Shown piece by piece: positions 35,136 through 43,896 of a stretch of 64,000 nucleotides of DNA; within the stretch, counting starts at the first letter, position 1; each line of letters begins with the position of its first letter. The translations under genes and the position numbers were made by a program. The stretch spans positions 58,313-122,312 of the forward strand of contig PCAU01000008.1 of assembly GCA_002730735.1 (NCBI GenBank). The letters are read 5' to 3'. This DNA comes from Acidobacteriota bacterium. GTDB taxonomy: Bacteria > Acidobacteriota > Vicinamibacteria > Vicinamibacterales > UBA823. Below the pieces are notes generated by a model that was not told the DNA's origin, searched no databases, and saw only the letters and a list, made by a program, of their open reading frames with translations.

Positions 35136-35417
35136 ATGAGTGACTACCCACACACCGGACCAGTCGAGTCGGCATCGAGAAACGAAAAATCTGAATCAGT
35201 TTCGCAAACCGAGGGTGGTTCCCCCATCTTGCGTTTCCGTTCATGCCGTTGGCATACGATGCCAGATGGTGATGAACCCAGCTACTGTTCACACCGAGAC
35301 GTTCTTCCGTTTACTGGCATGACAGACTTCAATCCCGAGGCCTGGTGCGCTGAGTGTAAATTGTTTAAGGTGCGGCGGGCTCCAAGAAGAAAGCCTGACA
35401 CCAACGGGAACACTTAA
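35136..35417 (+). CDS. Small Cys-containing protein, possible zinc site (93 aa)
   Basis: The C-terminal half has SYCSH and WCAECKLF, together with an earlier RSCRWH. The four cysteines with His may form one zinc site. The N-terminal 30 residues are low-complexity and polar. Highly basic tail (VRRAPRRKP). No known family. It is between infA and the convergent BRCT-MerR-TPR gene, so its own promoter must lie in the 110 bp upstream; none was identified. Confidence 0.5.
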   Translation: MSDYPHTGPVESASRNEKSESVSQTEGGSPILRFRSCRWHTMPDGDEPSYCSHRDVLPFTGMTDFNPEAWCAECKLFKVRRAPRRKPDTNGNT

Positions 35418-35468
35418 TAGTTAGCGTTGACCTGACAGCTCGGTGATTTAAACCTGCCGCCCAAGACC

Positions 35469-36653
35469 CTATTCTGAGAATTCCTTAGCCAGCGCGACCC
35501 ACTCACCATCTGGCACCAGCTGCTGATACAGCTGCCAGTGCGGACGAGCGTCCTTGGAACGGCCCAACTTTTCTAGAGTTACCGCCAGGTAGAAGTGTGT
35601 GTCCGCATGGCTGGGATTAAGTCGCACCGCCAATTGATAACAGTCGCGCGCGTCTCCAAATCTACCGAGATCGTGTTGGATATTTCCCAGATTAAAATAT
35701 GCTTCGAAACAATCCGGTTCCAAATGAATCGCACGCTCATAGAGTGCCAAAGCTTCAATGAGTTCGTCGCGGGCGTAGTGTAGATTCGCAAGATTCACCA
35801 GCGCCGGTACCAATGACGGGTCGAGCGCAAGCGCCTGCCGATAGGCGACAATTGCTCGCTCCTGCTGTTCCGCGTCACCCTCGTCCAAATCAGCTCCCTC
35901 ACTGAAATATCGGGCGGCCAGATCCGACTGGCAATCCATAGCTCCTGGTTTGATCTGCCTAAGATCAGGCAAGGTTGGTTTACTTTGCACCTGCAACGTC
36001 ACCACCTTGGCAGGCTGCGCCGAACTGTTCCGGCCAAGCTGAAAATCAAATGTGAGCTGCCCCTCCCGCTGGGAAACAAGAGAGCGGACGATCGCGCGAA
36101 ATGGCTTCGCCTCACTGAGCTCAACGCTCACTTGCTTGATGACGGCAAGGTCGGGAAACTCGTAATAGCGATCTGCGTTGGTTCGGGTTACAGAGCCAAT
36201 AAGTCGCCACTTCTCAAGATAACGGAGATGATCATCACGAACTGTCGGATATAGCTCTCGGATTTCACGAACACTGTAGAGTTGATGCCCCGGCACCTCA
36301 GGCGCGGGTAGCCCTCCCAGACCACAAAAGTCCGTTTCGGTGAGAATATGTACCTTCCCAGGTCTCCGAGCATTCACTTCCTCAGCCTTTTTGAGTTTCT
36401 TGCTCTCGCTACCACGAGATGGTTCCTGATGTTTGACCTGGAAAGAACCCGACCGCTCTGAAACACCCTCACCAACCACGAGCATAGTCGTGCGGGAGTT
36501 CACCTCATCGGCAGTCTTGCCGCCGAGCCGTTGGACCAACACGCACGCCTCTTTGCGACTTAATGATGCAAGTCGGCCGGTAAAGACAACGACCTGGTTC
36601 GCAAACGATGCAGCGGGAATTACCCTACTATGCGATGGGGATAACAACGTCAC
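35469..36653 (-). CDS. BRCT-MerR-TPR fusion protein (394 aa)
   Basis: Three modules in order: a BRCT-like domain (about 15-80; VVVFTGRLASLSRKEA and TTMLVVGEG), a MerR-type helix-turn-helix (about 125-190; LYSVREIRELYPTVRDDHLRYLEKWRLIG) and, after a strand-rich linker, three or more TPR units (for example ALALDPSLVPALVNLANLHYA). BRCT is found in DNA repair proteins; MerR binds DNA. The start is unsure: I prefer GTG 36653 with GGTGGAG eight bases upstream; a TTG at 36704 adds 17 residues. It probably links DNA binding to protein-protein contacts. Target unknown. Confidence 0.75.
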   Translation of the reverse strand: MTLLSPSHSRVIPAASFANQVVVFTGRLASLSRKEACVLVQRLGGKTADEVNSRTTMLVVGEGVSERSGSFQVKHQEPSRGSESKKLKKAEEVNARRPGKVHILTETDFCGLGGLPAPEVPGHQLYSVREIRELYPTVRDDHLRYLEKWRLIGSVTRTNADRYYEFPDLAVIKQVSVELSEAKPFRAIVRSLVSQREGQLTFDFQLGRNSSAQPAKVVTLQVQSKPTLPDLRQIKPGAMDCQSDLAARYFSEGADLDEGDAEQQERAIVAYRQALALDPSLVPALVNLANLHYARDELIEALALYERAIHLEPDCFEAYFNLGNIQHDLGRFGDARDCYQLAVRLNPSHADTHFYLAVTLEKLGRSKDARPHWQLYQQLVPDGEWVALAKEFSE

Positions 36654-36876
36654 TGAGGAATCTCCACCGTGGCGTGTTGAAAACGTAACGCGACAACTTG
36701 GCAAAGCTGACGATGCATTAGGTTTGGATAACGAATCTCCACATCATTTCGCATACACTGTGATTCGCAATGAAAGATTAACGGGAACGATAGCAATGTC
36801 AAGCAGCATTAGACCCTAGAAGAGTCAGGTTAGGTCCCTTCTACCTGCGCAACACGCCAACGCTCTGCTCAAACAC

Positions 36877-37626
36877 CTAAAGCCCCACTGGTCTCTGGAC
36901 GGCTGGATCGCGTCGCGCATACAGCACAAACGATAGTCCCACATAATACAAAGGAAAAAGGAGTGACCACACCGCCAGGGAGTCAGGAGTGCCATCGAAG
37001 GACCAAGCCAGCACAAGAAGCAGTGCAGCCCAAACGACGCTAGCGGCTAGCGTCAAACCCCGCAGCGTTGGAGTCCTCGCCGGGTGCAAGAACCCAACCG
37101 GTACAAACACACACGTGCATAGCACGGCAACGATGAGTCCATTGACCACAGTCGGCGCACCGAGAGTGTACAGATAGAACGTCACGATGTTCCAGTAGGA
37201 TGGGAATCCTCGAAAGAAATGGTCAACGCTCTTCGCCTCGCGATGGCTGAAACCGTAGGCGCTGCTCAGAAGCATCGCGCTGGCCAGCGGTATTCCCCAA
37301 CCCGTAGGCACTACCGCTTCAAACGATATGACCCAAGCTGGTACAAACACAAACGTCAGGTAGTCAATAATGTTGTCCAATAGTGCACCGTCGAGTGCTG
37401 GAACACGTCGGTCAACAGCCAGACGGCGCGCAAACCAGCCATCACTCGCGTCGATGACGACCGTGGCATAAAGCCACAAAAATCCCTCACGCGGATCACC
37501 AACCGCGAACGCTTGAACTGCAAATAGCGCCAATACGGCGCCTATTGCCGTGTAGAGATGGGCGATCCACGCAGCCCACAACGCACTGCCTGAGGAAGGG
37601 ATCGCTACTCGGAGACCGTTGGACAT
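36877..37626 (-). CDS. pcs: Phosphatidylcholine synthase (CDP-diacylglycerol-choline O-phosphatidyltransferase, 249 aa)
   Basis: CDP-alcohol phosphatidyltransferase motif DGWFAR...GALLDNIID is near residues 62-85. The continuation DYLTFVFVPAWVISF, then HREAKSVDHFFRGFPSYWN and VGFLHPARTPTLRGLTL are hallmarks of Pcs rather than PssA or PgsA. About eight transmembrane segments. It makes phosphatidylcholine directly from choline and CDP-diacylglycerol. This suggests choline-dependent PC in this organism. The ATG at 37626 is the family start. Confidence 0.85.
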   Translation of the reverse strand: MSNGLRVAIPSSGSALWAAWIAHLYTAIGAVLALFAVQAFAVGDPREGFLWLYATVVIDASDGWFARRLAVDRRVPALDGALLDNIIDYLTFVFVPAWVISFEAVVPTGWGIPLASAMLLSSAYGFSHREAKSVDHFFRGFPSYWNIVTFYLYTLGAPTVVNGLIVAVLCTCVFVPVGFLHPARTPTLRGLTLAASVVWAALLLVLAWSFDGTPDSLAVWSLLFPLYYVGLSFVLYARRDPAVQRPVGL

Positions 37627-37638
37627 ACCGGAAACACT

Positions 37639-39009
37639 TTAGTCTATGACTATCCACCCGCTCCGATTCGAGCCCACTCGTAAGCGGAGATCATCAAATT
37701 CCGAAACAACTAGTTCTTGAAGGTTCGGCGTTTGGAAAAATGGTCGCTCCGGATTGGCCGTAACCTCCCAGTGTCGCAGGGGCTCTCGCTCATCCGCTAG
37801 ACCGAGATCAGAACCCCGCCACAATTCCACAGATCCTGACCAATCACCAGACGGACAAAGCCCAACGACTACCCGACGCGCATCGGAAACAACCTGGAAA
37901 TTGATCGCTACGTTTTCGTCGGCGTAGTCGAGTCCACGCGTCCGTTGATACGGATACATCCACTCGGTCCACTGGATGGAAGCGCCCGGTTCGAGGGGTT
38001 GGCGAGCGTCTGGATAAGTTGGACTTGTCCCGCCCCACATCTCGACATATCCAGCATTCGACGCCCCCGAGCCCATCGGAATTCGTTGCGGCCTAAAGCC
38101 ATAGGTCCAAACGTCGACGCCGGGTGTCTTTTCGGGGTCGAATACCCGAACGATCCCTTCATCAGCGTCGTGTGAGTAGGCACTATAGAACCCGGACGTC
38201 AACCCTTCAGCCATCAAATCACCCATCCGGCTCCAGCCTTGGATAAACCGGAGGGGATTTCCATCCCATACCTGAGGGCTCGGCCCAAGATTTTCTTGCC
38301 AGCGTTTCTCGATGAGAATACGTTCTGTCGGAATGATGAACTCAGTATGATCGGTCAATCCGTTCTCACCACCTGGGGCCCACTGTGGGTTGACCCAATG
38401 TGCGTACTCAACTGTCGTGCTTGTTGGATTCCTTATCTGAACCCGCGCAGTGAAGTAGGCTTTCCCAGGCACAATGGCGATGTCTAGCGACTCCTCAAGG
38501 CCGGTGGCCGGCTCACGGACTCGCATCCGGATGGCCTTCCGATAAGAGGAGTCTTCAATAATCTCCCAGGCCCATGGCATTGCCCACGTGGTGCCGTGTT
38601 CGTCACCGGGTAACGTGTATTCGATGCCACCGATCCAGAGCCACCAGCCGGTGTCATTCGAAGCTCCACCAACCGTTGCGACATCGTTCTGCCAGAGCGT
38701 TTCATTTCCAGTTGGCTTGTAGATTAACGAATAGACTCGTCCCATTTCTGGCAGTAAAGTCAGCTTGACATATTGGTTCTCCATCACAACAGCGACATGT
38801 TCCTTACGAATAACACGATGCCGATCCACCTTCTGCAAATCGAGGTGTGGATAGGGATCACCATCGCGATAGTAAATGGCCGGCTCGTAGTCAACCTGTG
38901 GAATCGTCAGGGTAGTCGTATCGAGCAAGAAGTTACCTGCCTCAGGCTGCCCCGATACAGCACCCGACTGGATGCCAGCACAAAGCAGTGCGACCAAAAC
39001 AACAATCAT
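37639..39009 (-). CDS. Exported DUF5107 protein (mutarotase-like fold, 456 aa)
   Basis: A signal peptide with SGQ near residue 22 is followed by the DUF5107 domain. Typical segments are YVKLTLLPEMGRVYSLIYKPTGNETLWQND and VEYAHWVNPQWAPGG. The domain belongs to the galactose mutarotase-like superfamily and may bind carbohydrate. The paralogue just upstream (39072-42521) has the same N-terminal part plus TPRs. This one lacks TPRs. It begins 62 bp after that gene stops. The ATG at 39009 starts the signal peptide. Confidence 0.8.
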   Translation of the reverse strand: MIVVLVALLCAGIQSGAVSGQPEAGNFLLDTTTLTIPQVDYEPAIYYRDGDPYPHLDLQKVDRHRVIRKEHVAVVMENQYVKLTLLPEMGRVYSLIYKPTGNETLWQNDVATVGGASNDTGWWLWIGGIEYTLPGDEHGTTWAMPWAWEIIEDSSYRKAIRMRVREPATGLEESLDIAIVPGKAYFTARVQIRNPTSTTVEYAHWVNPQWAPGGENGLTDHTEFIIPTERILIEKRWQENLGPSPQVWDGNPLRFIQGWSRMGDLMAEGLTSGFYSAYSHDADEGIVRVFDPEKTPGVDVWTYGFRPQRIPMGSGASNAGYVEMWGGTSPTYPDARQPLEPGASIQWTEWMYPYQRTRGLDYADENVAINFQVVSDARRVVVGLCPSGDWSGSVELWRGSDLGLADEREPLRHWEVTANPERPFFQTPNLQELVVSEFDDLRLRVGSNRSGWIVID

Positions 39010-39071
39010 GCGTCGGGGGTTGCCTGTACGCAAAACGTGACCTGCTAAGAGTAGTACGCGCCAGTGTCCGT

Positions 39072-42000
39072 TTAGGGAAGCGAGATGAAATAGTACTGCG
39101 CCCACACCTGCGACACATCGAGTTCAACTGCACGCCCAAAGCTCGTTCTGGCCTCCTCCGTCCTACCGAGCGCTTGCTGTGCGAACCCAAGCATCGAAAG
39201 AGCCCTTGCACGAAGAGTGGCCTCGGAAGCGCGACTCCCGAACTTGGCGAAAAAATTTACATCATCTCTGGTCTCTGCGAGCTGAATCTCGGCCGCATTG
39301 ACCACCGCCTCAAGCTTTTCCCGTGCCTCATCAGCGTAACCCAATCTCTCAAGCGAAAGCGCCTGATAGGTCCACGTGTCTGGCCAGCGCTCGGTGCCAG
39401 GTTGATCCGCTGCGCGCCGGAAATACTCGGAAGATCGCTCAGTCTCCCCCAACGCGTGATGCGCAAGAGCAGTGTAATAGGCCACCTGAGAAGCACGCCG
39501 GTCGTTCCTAGGCCGCGCGACTGATAAATTCTCGGGGTACTCAGAGGCCCGCTCAAAGTCAGCCAACGCCTCACGAGCCTGCCCGCCCTTTAACCGGGCT
39601 AACCCGCGTAAGAGATGCGCGTCCACAAACACGCCGTGCACGCGCCCACCGCCTTCGGCCACAAAGAACTGGTTTGCTTCAAGAGTCCTAATGGCTGTTC
39701 CGTAGTCACCTGCCAACACCTGCACCATGAGCGCCCGAAGGAGACTATCGCTTCGCCGCTCAAGGACCTCGTGATTGACCGAAACCATATGGAGGCGCGT
39801 ATCGATTGGCACGTTTGCGGCCTGATACAGTTCGTCAAGTTCAACGTAGAGCCGCGTGTCATTTCGGTCAAGCGCGACTGCTCGCTCGTAACTCTCGATT
39901 GCCGCTGTGAGATTGCCCCGCGTTCGATAATAGGCCCACCCGAGGTTCCGGTAAGAAGTTGAAAAACCGTTGAAGAGATCGCGCGACTTCTCCCAGTGAC
40001 TGATCGCCAGCTCGGGTTGGATCTCGTAGAGCAGGTTGCCTAGATAATAATGGGCCCTATGGTCGTCAGGATGTGCGCTGAGTGCGGCCTCCAACACCTC
40101 AATACTTTCCAGTCTGAACGGAAAACCGTATTCGGCCGGCATTCCGGCGGCCCGCTGGTAACTGGTAACGGCCTCAGTCTTATTATCAGACTGGCCATGG
40201 AAATAGCCGAGGTAGTAGTGCACCATCGGATAAGAACTAGAAAAAATCACCTCGCGCTCCACAAGACGCTCCAGCACCTTAATCGCTTCTCCCCAAAGCG
40301 TGACGTTACCGTAGTCAGTAGCGAGCTCCAGATACGTCTGAGCATCATCACGTAACGTGCGTGTAAGTGCATCGAGAGCAGTAGCCGCTTCAACGTTAGC
40401 ATTGGCTACTCGAAGTGTCAGAAGGCGCTCATTAAGGGCGAACGTGTCCATCGGGTCAATTACTAGCGCACGAGACGTTGCCACGAGCGCCTCATCTATA
40501 CGGCCGAGCTTTCGGAGAACGACAGCCTCTATTCCAAGTGATTTAGTGTCGTTTGTGTTCGTGGATAGCGACTGCTTGATTTCGTTCAACGCGCGGCCCC
40601 ATTCTCCCTCACGCATCGAAAGCTCAGCTAATTGATAGAAGGCCGCCGAGTGAAATGCTGCATCCCAAGAGGCTCGATAGAATTGCTCGTAAGCCTCACC
40701 GAACCGCCCCTGTCCACGAAGTGCCAAGCCAAGTTGATACTCTGCATCAGTATCACCCAGCCTGACATAACCACTCGTTAACCGTTTCAGTGCCGTTCGC
40801 AGATAGCGTTCAGCTTCTTGAAAGAGTCCTCGCTTATTCAGATTCGTACCGACAATCGTGTTTACCCGCACGTCGTTTGGGTCACGCCGAAGTGCTTCTT
40901 CGTAGTAAGGCTCAGGCGGTATAACTGGGCTGTGCCCCTGCTGAAGTCGGAGACCCGTAAGGTATAACTCGTCTACAGTTGCGATATCCTCAGGCGCGAC
41001 CGGCGGCTCAACGGGTTCGGGAAGTTCCGGAAGCGCAACAGCCTGTCTCGGACGATCGCTGATCAGGGCACGGTCCTCTGCATCAAAAAGCGTCGCTTCC
41101 ACGTCAGTAGCCTTCACGCCAGTTGGTAGGTCAACGGTCGCGGTAAAGGGAACGCCAGGCCCAATAACTACCCGGCTATCAAGCAGCGTTCTGGTCTTGG
41201 CCACCAGCGAAACCCGAGCATCCTTGACGTGGGTGGTGGAGTTAAACCCGAGTTGCACGGACTCCGATGAGACCTCAAGGTTTACCGCCGCCTCAAGATT
41301 TGCCTTCGTGAAACCACCGATTTCCTGCACTGGATACCAGTGGTGCGTGAAGGTCTTCACCTCATGGGGCTTAATCCAACTGTAATCAGGTTGGTTATCC
41401 GAAAGGCCACCAACCATTAGTTCAGCATACGGTCCGTCTTCATCAGTCAGAATTTGATCCCAAAGCCGCCCACGAGGGCCTGGACCCCATTCCCAGAGTT
41501 TTGTCCCAGCCACGATGTGGTGGTTGCCAACGTGTACAACGCCTGCGTCTTTACCGTGATCGTACCCACCTGAGAAATCTTCGGCCAGATTCCAAGCAAA
41601 AAACGAGGTCGGTTCAGGATGGTTTGGCCAACGGCTCAGGTCGACACCCTCGTAATCGATCCCTTGATAAGCACCTTGCCCGACCGGCCAGTGGATAAAC
41701 TCGTTCTTTGAGTGATAGGTTGCGACCTGCACACTCGGTGGAAACAATACCTCGTAGTCGTCGCTGGCGTGCACCGCTACATTAGCCCAGTAGAGGATCG
41801 AGTGGGCCTGTGCGGTCCTGTTGAATAGTTTCACCGTCGCCTCGATGTATGACCGGCCCGGGTATAGAGTCAGACCGATAATCCAGCGCATTCTGTGCCG
41901 CCGCTCGGTTTCGCCGACCCAGACAGTCTTGCTCCCGTCGGCGTGTGCCTCAAGCGTGTAGTCGACTGGCATGAAGGTTGTGTTGCGATGATGGTGAAAG

Positions 42001-42521
42001 ACGCACCACTCGATGCCTCCAGAAATCCAAGCACCTAACATACCGATGAGCGCTGGCTTAACGACGTTCTGCCGGTAGAAAAAATCGTAATTGTTAGTCT
42101 TGTCGGTCGCCGTAAACAACCGACCACCCAGTTCTGGCAGGACAGTGAGTGCAACGTACTCGTTTTCTAGATGCACGGCCGTATAGGTCTTGGTCTCAAG
42201 AATTCTGGTCACTTTGTCTTGTAACGGGTAGGGGTAGACCTTCTTCTTGGCACCCTGGTAGACCTCGTTGCGAAAGAACATTGGATTGTGATCGGGCGGG
42301 TCAACGCGGTAGGTTGGTAATGTGAGTGGTTCCTCCCAGATCCTGACTGCATCCTCCCCTCGAGATTCGTCTTCCTGGACTATTGCCCCAGCTTCCACCT
42401 GAGCAATGGTGCCGAACGAGTTCAGCGTTGCCATGAAAGCCAAAAGAAAGAGTGGTGGCCGCCACTGACTCATCCAACCGGAGTTGGCGAAATCGTCCCA
42501 CTTGTCTACGGTGTTCTTCAT
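39072..42521 (-). CDS. Exported DUF5107 protein with long TPR region (1149 aa)
   Basis: A signal-anchor segment (PPLFLLAFMATLNSF, about residues 22-36) is followed by DUF5107 (about 75-400; EYVALTVLPELGGRLF and IEWCVFHHHRNTTFMPVDY) and a strand-rich part. From about residue 520 to the end there are at least 12 TPR-like repeats (RALVIDPMDTFALNERLLTL, HYYLGYFHGQSDNKTEAVTSY). Proteins of this type may act on sugars at the cell surface, with the TPRs as a scaffold; this is not proven. It is the upstream gene of a pair and probably co-transcribed with the shorter paralogue. Confidence 0.8.
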   Translation of the reverse strand: MKNTVDKWDDFANSGWMSQWRPPLFLLAFMATLNSFGTIAQVEAGAIVQEDESRGEDAVRIWEEPLTLPTYRVDPPDHNPMFFRNEVYQGAKKKVYPYPLQDKVTRILETKTYTAVHLENEYVALTVLPELGGRLFTATDKTNNYDFFYRQNVVKPALIGMLGAWISGGIEWCVFHHHRNTTFMPVDYTLEAHADGSKTVWVGETERRHRMRWIIGLTLYPGRSYIEATVKLFNRTAQAHSILYWANVAVHASDDYEVLFPPSVQVATYHSKNEFIHWPVGQGAYQGIDYEGVDLSRWPNHPEPTSFFAWNLAEDFSGGYDHGKDAGVVHVGNHHIVAGTKLWEWGPGPRGRLWDQILTDEDGPYAELMVGGLSDNQPDYSWIKPHEVKTFTHHWYPVQEIGGFTKANLEAAVNLEVSSESVQLGFNSTTHVKDARVSLVAKTRTLLDSRVVIGPGVPFTATVDLPTGVKATDVEATLFDAEDRALISDRPRQAVALPELPEPVEPPVAPEDIATVDELYLTGLRLQQGHSPVIPPEPYYEEALRRDPNDVRVNTIVGTNLNKRGLFQEAERYLRTALKRLTSGYVRLGDTDAEYQLGLALRGQGRFGEAYEQFYRASWDAAFHSAAFYQLAELSMREGEWGRALNEIKQSLSTNTNDTKSLGIEAVVLRKLGRIDEALVATSRALVIDPMDTFALNERLLTLRVANANVEAATALDALTRTLRDDAQTYLELATDYGNVTLWGEAIKVLERLVEREVIFSSSYPMVHYYLGYFHGQSDNKTEAVTSYQRAAGMPAEYGFPFRLESIEVLEAALSAHPDDHRAHYYLGNLLYEIQPELAISHWEKSRDLFNGFSTSYRNLGWAYYRTRGNLTAAIESYERAVALDRNDTRLYVELDELYQAANVPIDTRLHMVSVNHEVLERRSDSLLRALMVQVLAGDYGTAIRTLEANQFFVAEGGGRVHGVFVDAHLLRGLARLKGGQAREALADFERASEYPENLSVARPRNDRRASQVAYYTALAHHALGETERSSEYFRRAADQPGTERWPDTWTYQALSLERLGYADEAREKLEAVVNAAEIQLAETRDDVNFFAKFGSRASEATLRARALSMLGFAQQALGRTEEARTSFGRAVELDVSQVWAQYYFISLP

Positions 42522-42627
42522 TGCTTACCTACTCTAGTAAACCAGACGGATAGCTACTGGGGCACGTCCCGAGTTTAAGCTACAAGAAAAGAGCATCGGA
42601 TTACCACTTGAACAATGATCACGGCCC

Positions 42628-43443
42628 TTAGACTGAAACAACTCGCCTAGGATGTGAATAGATGTTGTAGCCACCATCACGAACGAAGCCAAGAAGTGTG
42701 ACACCAGACTCTTCGGCCAACTCGATCGCGAGTGTGGATGGAGCCGACACGGCCGCCACAAGCGGAATGCGAGCCAGCAGCGCCTTCTGAACAATCTCAA
42801 ACGACGCCCGCCCGCTTACGGCCAGACCGCAGGACGAGAGCGGTAATCGCTCCAGCAGCAGCATTCGCCCAACGATTTTGTCGACGGCATTGTGACGACC
42901 CACGTCCTCCGCAACATCAACCAATGTGTCCGACGCGTCGAAAAGCCCGGCGGCATGCATTCCACCCGTCCTCTCAAAGGCATCCTGGGCCTCGCGAAGC
43001 CGCCGGGGCCAAGCTAGAACCGAGGCGCCGGCGACCTCCCAGGCATCGTCAAGGCTAGGTATCTGGGCGTGTAATGAGTCCAAGGTGACACGACCGCAGA
43101 GACCGCAAGACGAGCTAGTCACTACTTGTCGACGTTCTCGGATCCGTTCCACAGCAGGTTTCCCTTGTAAGGTAACGTCCACGACATTCTTCAATTCGGG
43201 AGTTTCAGGAGCCGCGCAGTGACGAATCAGACCGATCTCGTCCGGCCCTCGCACGACCTGTTCTGAAAGGAGAAATCCCGCCGCAAGGTCGTGATCACGC
43301 CCTGGGGTCCGCATAATTACGGCGAATGGCTCACCATGGATTCTGACCTCCATCGGCTCTTCAGTCGCGGCGTGGTCGCGGAGAGCATCGCGAACGCCGG
43401 CCCGAACTCGAGTTACCTCAACCTCGCGTGATGTCTCGAACAT
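42628..43443 (-). CDS. fdhD: Formate dehydrogenase accessory sulfurtransferase FdhD (271 aa)
   Basis: FdhD passes sulfur from IscS to the molybdenum cofactor of formate dehydrogenase. The Cys-X2-Cys loop is SSCGLCGR (Cys113, Cys116). FAVIMRTPGRDHDLAAGFLLSEQV-type text is near residue 40-65 and the ALLARIPLVAAVSAPSTLA segment near the C-terminus. No fdh gene lies in this window, so the target enzyme is elsewhere. The MoaB/Mog gene at 63449 also belongs to Moco synthesis. SD AGGAG stands nine bases before the ATG. Confidence 0.93.
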   Translation of the reverse strand: MFETSREVEVTRVRAGVRDALRDHAATEEPMEVRIHGEPFAVIMRTPGRDHDLAAGFLLSEQVVRGPDEIGLIRHCAAPETPELKNVVDVTLQGKPAVERIRERRQVVTSSSCGLCGRVTLDSLHAQIPSLDDAWEVAGASVLAWPRRLREAQDAFERTGGMHAAGLFDASDTLVDVAEDVGRHNAVDKIVGRMLLLERLPLSSCGLAVSGRASFEIVQKALLARIPLVAAVSAPSTLAIELAEESGVTLLGFVRDGGYNIYSHPRRVVSV

Positions 43444-43467
43444 GAAGAGCTACTCCTACCCCAGGAC

Positions 43468-43884
43468 TCAGTCTCCCATCAGCTGGATAACAACCTCGCG
43501 CTGGCGGGGCCCGGTGTCAAACTCCACGAGTGTCACCTGCTGCCAGGTACCGAGCGTCAATGACCGATCGGTAAACGGAATGGTTACCGATGGTCCGAAC
43601 AGGGCGGCACGGACATGGCTAGACCCGTTATCATCCCCCCAGTGGAGATGGTGCGCGTAATCTCCCGCTCGCGGTGCGAACCGCTCGCAGACCCCGCTAA
43701 GATCGCGGATGACACCAGGTTCGAACTCTAGCGTTGTGATCGCCGCAGTCGAACCCACGACAGCCACCGTGGCAATGCCCTCCACTAAGCCGGCATCGAC
43801 CAAGGCCGCCGTCAATACAGGTGTAAGGTCGTGCGCGTCTCCCTGTCCAGAGGTCTCAAGCCGATGCTGGACCGTAACGACCAT
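43468..43884 (-). CDS. YjbQ/UPF0047 secondary thiamine-phosphate synthase-type protein (138 aa)
   Basis: Trimeric beta-rich family with conserved His in DYAHHLHWGDDNGSSHVRAAL and LTLGTWQQVTLVEFD near the C-terminus, ending in QLMGD. In E. coli YjbQ can supply thiamine phosphate weakly; the true role is not settled. It lies 25 bp before fdhD and 13 bp after the RidA gene, suggesting an operon of small enzymes. Start ATG 43884. Confidence 0.9.
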   Translation of the reverse strand: MVVTVQHRLETSGQGDAHDLTPVLTAALVDAGLVEGIATVAVVGSTAAITTLEFEPGVIRDLSGVCERFAPRAGDYAHHLHWGDDNGSSHVRAALFGPSVTIPFTDRSLTLGTWQQVTLVEFDTGPRQREVVIQLMGD

Positions 43885-43896
43885 ATGTCTCGCAAC

